A DNA stretch of 64,000 bases, taken from Sandaracinus sp. Lineage in GTDB: Bacteria > Myxococcota_A > Polyangia > Polyangiales > Houyiibacteriaceae. This document shows positions 63,218 to 64,000 of the stretch, one piece after another. The stretch's first letter is position 1, and every line of letters starts with the position of its first letter. A program made the position numbers and the translations under genes. The stretch lies in assembly GCA_002699025.1 (NCBI GenBank), contig PABA01000011.1, positions 1-64,000 of the forward strand. Reading direction: 5' to 3'. A model generated the notes under the pieces. That model did no database searches. It was given only the letters and a program-made list of their open reading frames with translations, and had not been told where the DNA came from.

Positions 63218-64000
63218 TCACTGCGCAGACCTCCAGAGCGGAGCCACGAAGAAGAACTGGACGTGAAAGTTCGGGCGGCCTGCGGCGAAGACGAAGCGCC
63301 CCTCCCAGCCGTTGCGACGCAGGCCCAGCTCGGCGAGCCCCTGCACCACGACGTCGGCGAAGCTCTCGCGCTGAGCGGGCTGGGTGGCCTCCGACGCATA
63401 GCCACGGACCGACGCCGTGATGCGCGCCTCGGGCATGGAGATCCACTGCGGACCGCCCCGCGCGCCGAGGCCGAGGAAGAGGGGGCTGCGGCCCATGCCC
63501 CAGCGCGCCGATGCGGCGAGCACGAGCCCGAACGCACGCTCATCGCCGCTCACGACGCCTTCGCCATAGGGCTCCTGGAGTTCCGTGGCGTCTCGCTCCG
63601 CCGGGCTCGCGTCGAGGTCCGCCGTGAGGCGCAGCTCGGCGTGCCAGGAGAGGGAGCCCACGAGGGGTCCGACGAGGGCGGCGCCGAGGTCGAGCTGACC
63701 GCCCGCCTCGCGAAAGCGATCGGGATCCCCCCAGCGGTCGTCCCGGTCGATCCAGGCTCCGGCGCCAAAGACGAGCCCGAGCGTCGTGAAGCCACGCCAG
63801 GGGGTTGGAGCAGGCAGGGCCGCTGGCTCGTCGGGCGCTGCGAAGCGCTGACGGAAGCCGAGCGAGAACTCACCGGGCGTGCTCCACGCCGGAGGGGCGC
63901 CGGGGTCGGTGGTCGGCGGAGCTCCGCCGGCACGCCATGGAAGAGCCGGCGACGTATCCTCGGGGGCCGAGGGGAAAGGCAACGCTTCGGTCCCCGGGTC
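63218..64000 (-). CDS. Outer-membrane beta-barrel-like protein, 5' end outside the window
   Basis: A partial gene; the reading frame stays open to the window edge with no reliable start, so at least 260 residues are visible. The visible part shows alternating hydrophobic strands (WRGFTTLGLVFGAGAWIDRD, LSWHAELRLTADLDASPAER, LVLAASARWGMGRSPLFLGL, RFVFAAGRPNFHVQFFFVAP) typical of an outer-membrane barrel. No family can be fixed. It is the first visible gene of the leftward group with the two lipoproteins. Confidence 0.7.
   Translation of the reverse strand, partial: DPGTEALPFPSAPEDTSPALPWRAGGAPPTTDPGAPPAWSTPGEFSLGFRQRFAAPDEPAALPAPTPWRGFTTLGLVFGAGAWIDRDDRWGDPDRFREAGGQLDLGAALVGPLVGSLSWHAELRLTADLDASPAERDATELQEPYGEGVVSGDERAFGLVLAASARWGMGRSPLFLGLGARGGPQWISMPEARITASVRGYASEATQPAQRESFADVVVQGLAELGLRRNGWEGRFVFAAGRPNFHVQFFFVAPLWRSAQ

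Overview
The window is about 70% or more G+C, with very strong G/C bias at third codon positions. It carries Hanks-type Ser/Thr kinases fused to TPR or AAA-type ATPase regions, PEGA, HEAT and Cys-rich lipoproteins, and YXWGXW-type proteins. This mix fits a Myxococcota genome, probably the Polyangiales/Sandaracinaceae side. The taxon is inferred from gene content and composition only. I see no rRNA, tRNA, CRISPR array, phage module or recognisable transposase.

Layout. 1-1137: gene-free repeats and palindromes. 1138-9025: a metallophosphoesterase, a 906-residue HEAT protein, and a leftward group (two small proteins, the second-listed with a C-terminus like type III secretion rod proteins, a PEGA membrane protein and a lipoprotein). 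9400-11722: a MerR regulator and a translationally coupled trio (GTP cyclohydrolase I-like, LON substrate-binding-domain protein, Rieske ferredoxin). 12164-18379: leftward genes for a divergent kinase with TPRs, a GT-C glycosyltransferase, a MopE-motif lipoprotein and a double-PH membrane protein. 18718-22381: purine salvage (5'-deoxyadenosine deaminase-type amidohydrolase and purine nucleoside phosphorylase) and two small conserved proteins. 22697-28205: a tightly coupled acetyl-CoA operon (acetate-CoA ligase, E1 alpha, E1 beta, E2, acyl carrier protein).

28207-30995 holds a GNAT gene bracketed by oppositely oriented copies of a 92-bp repeat, and a CHAP-domain protein. 31782-38444 holds a coupled three-gene operon of unrecognised proteins, two of them with propeller-like repeats, behind an ABC-class ATPase. 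38624-46887 holds a lipoprotein with ten Cys-rich repeats, two membrane proteins, a repeat array flanked by 25-bp direct repeats, and a 1215-residue kinase/ATPase/TPR protein interrupted by a one-base frameshift. 46974-49530 is an archaeal-type XPB helicase with a Bax1 (DUF790) nuclease. 49629-52771 couples an Omp85-like barrel with a lipoprotein that has kinase-like motifs. 53212-62094 holds mostly separate rightward enzymes and small proteins (phosphatase-type lipoprotein, class V aminotransferase, HIT protein, glycoside hydrolase, alpha/beta hydrolase, BON-MscS channel). The right edge has three leftward envelope-protein genes, the first running off the window.

Two themes stand out. Many genes are joined by ATGA or GTGA overlaps, so functional groupings can be inferred. 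Most gaps over 300 bp carry their own private set of tandem or inverted repeats, with almost no sharing between gaps.
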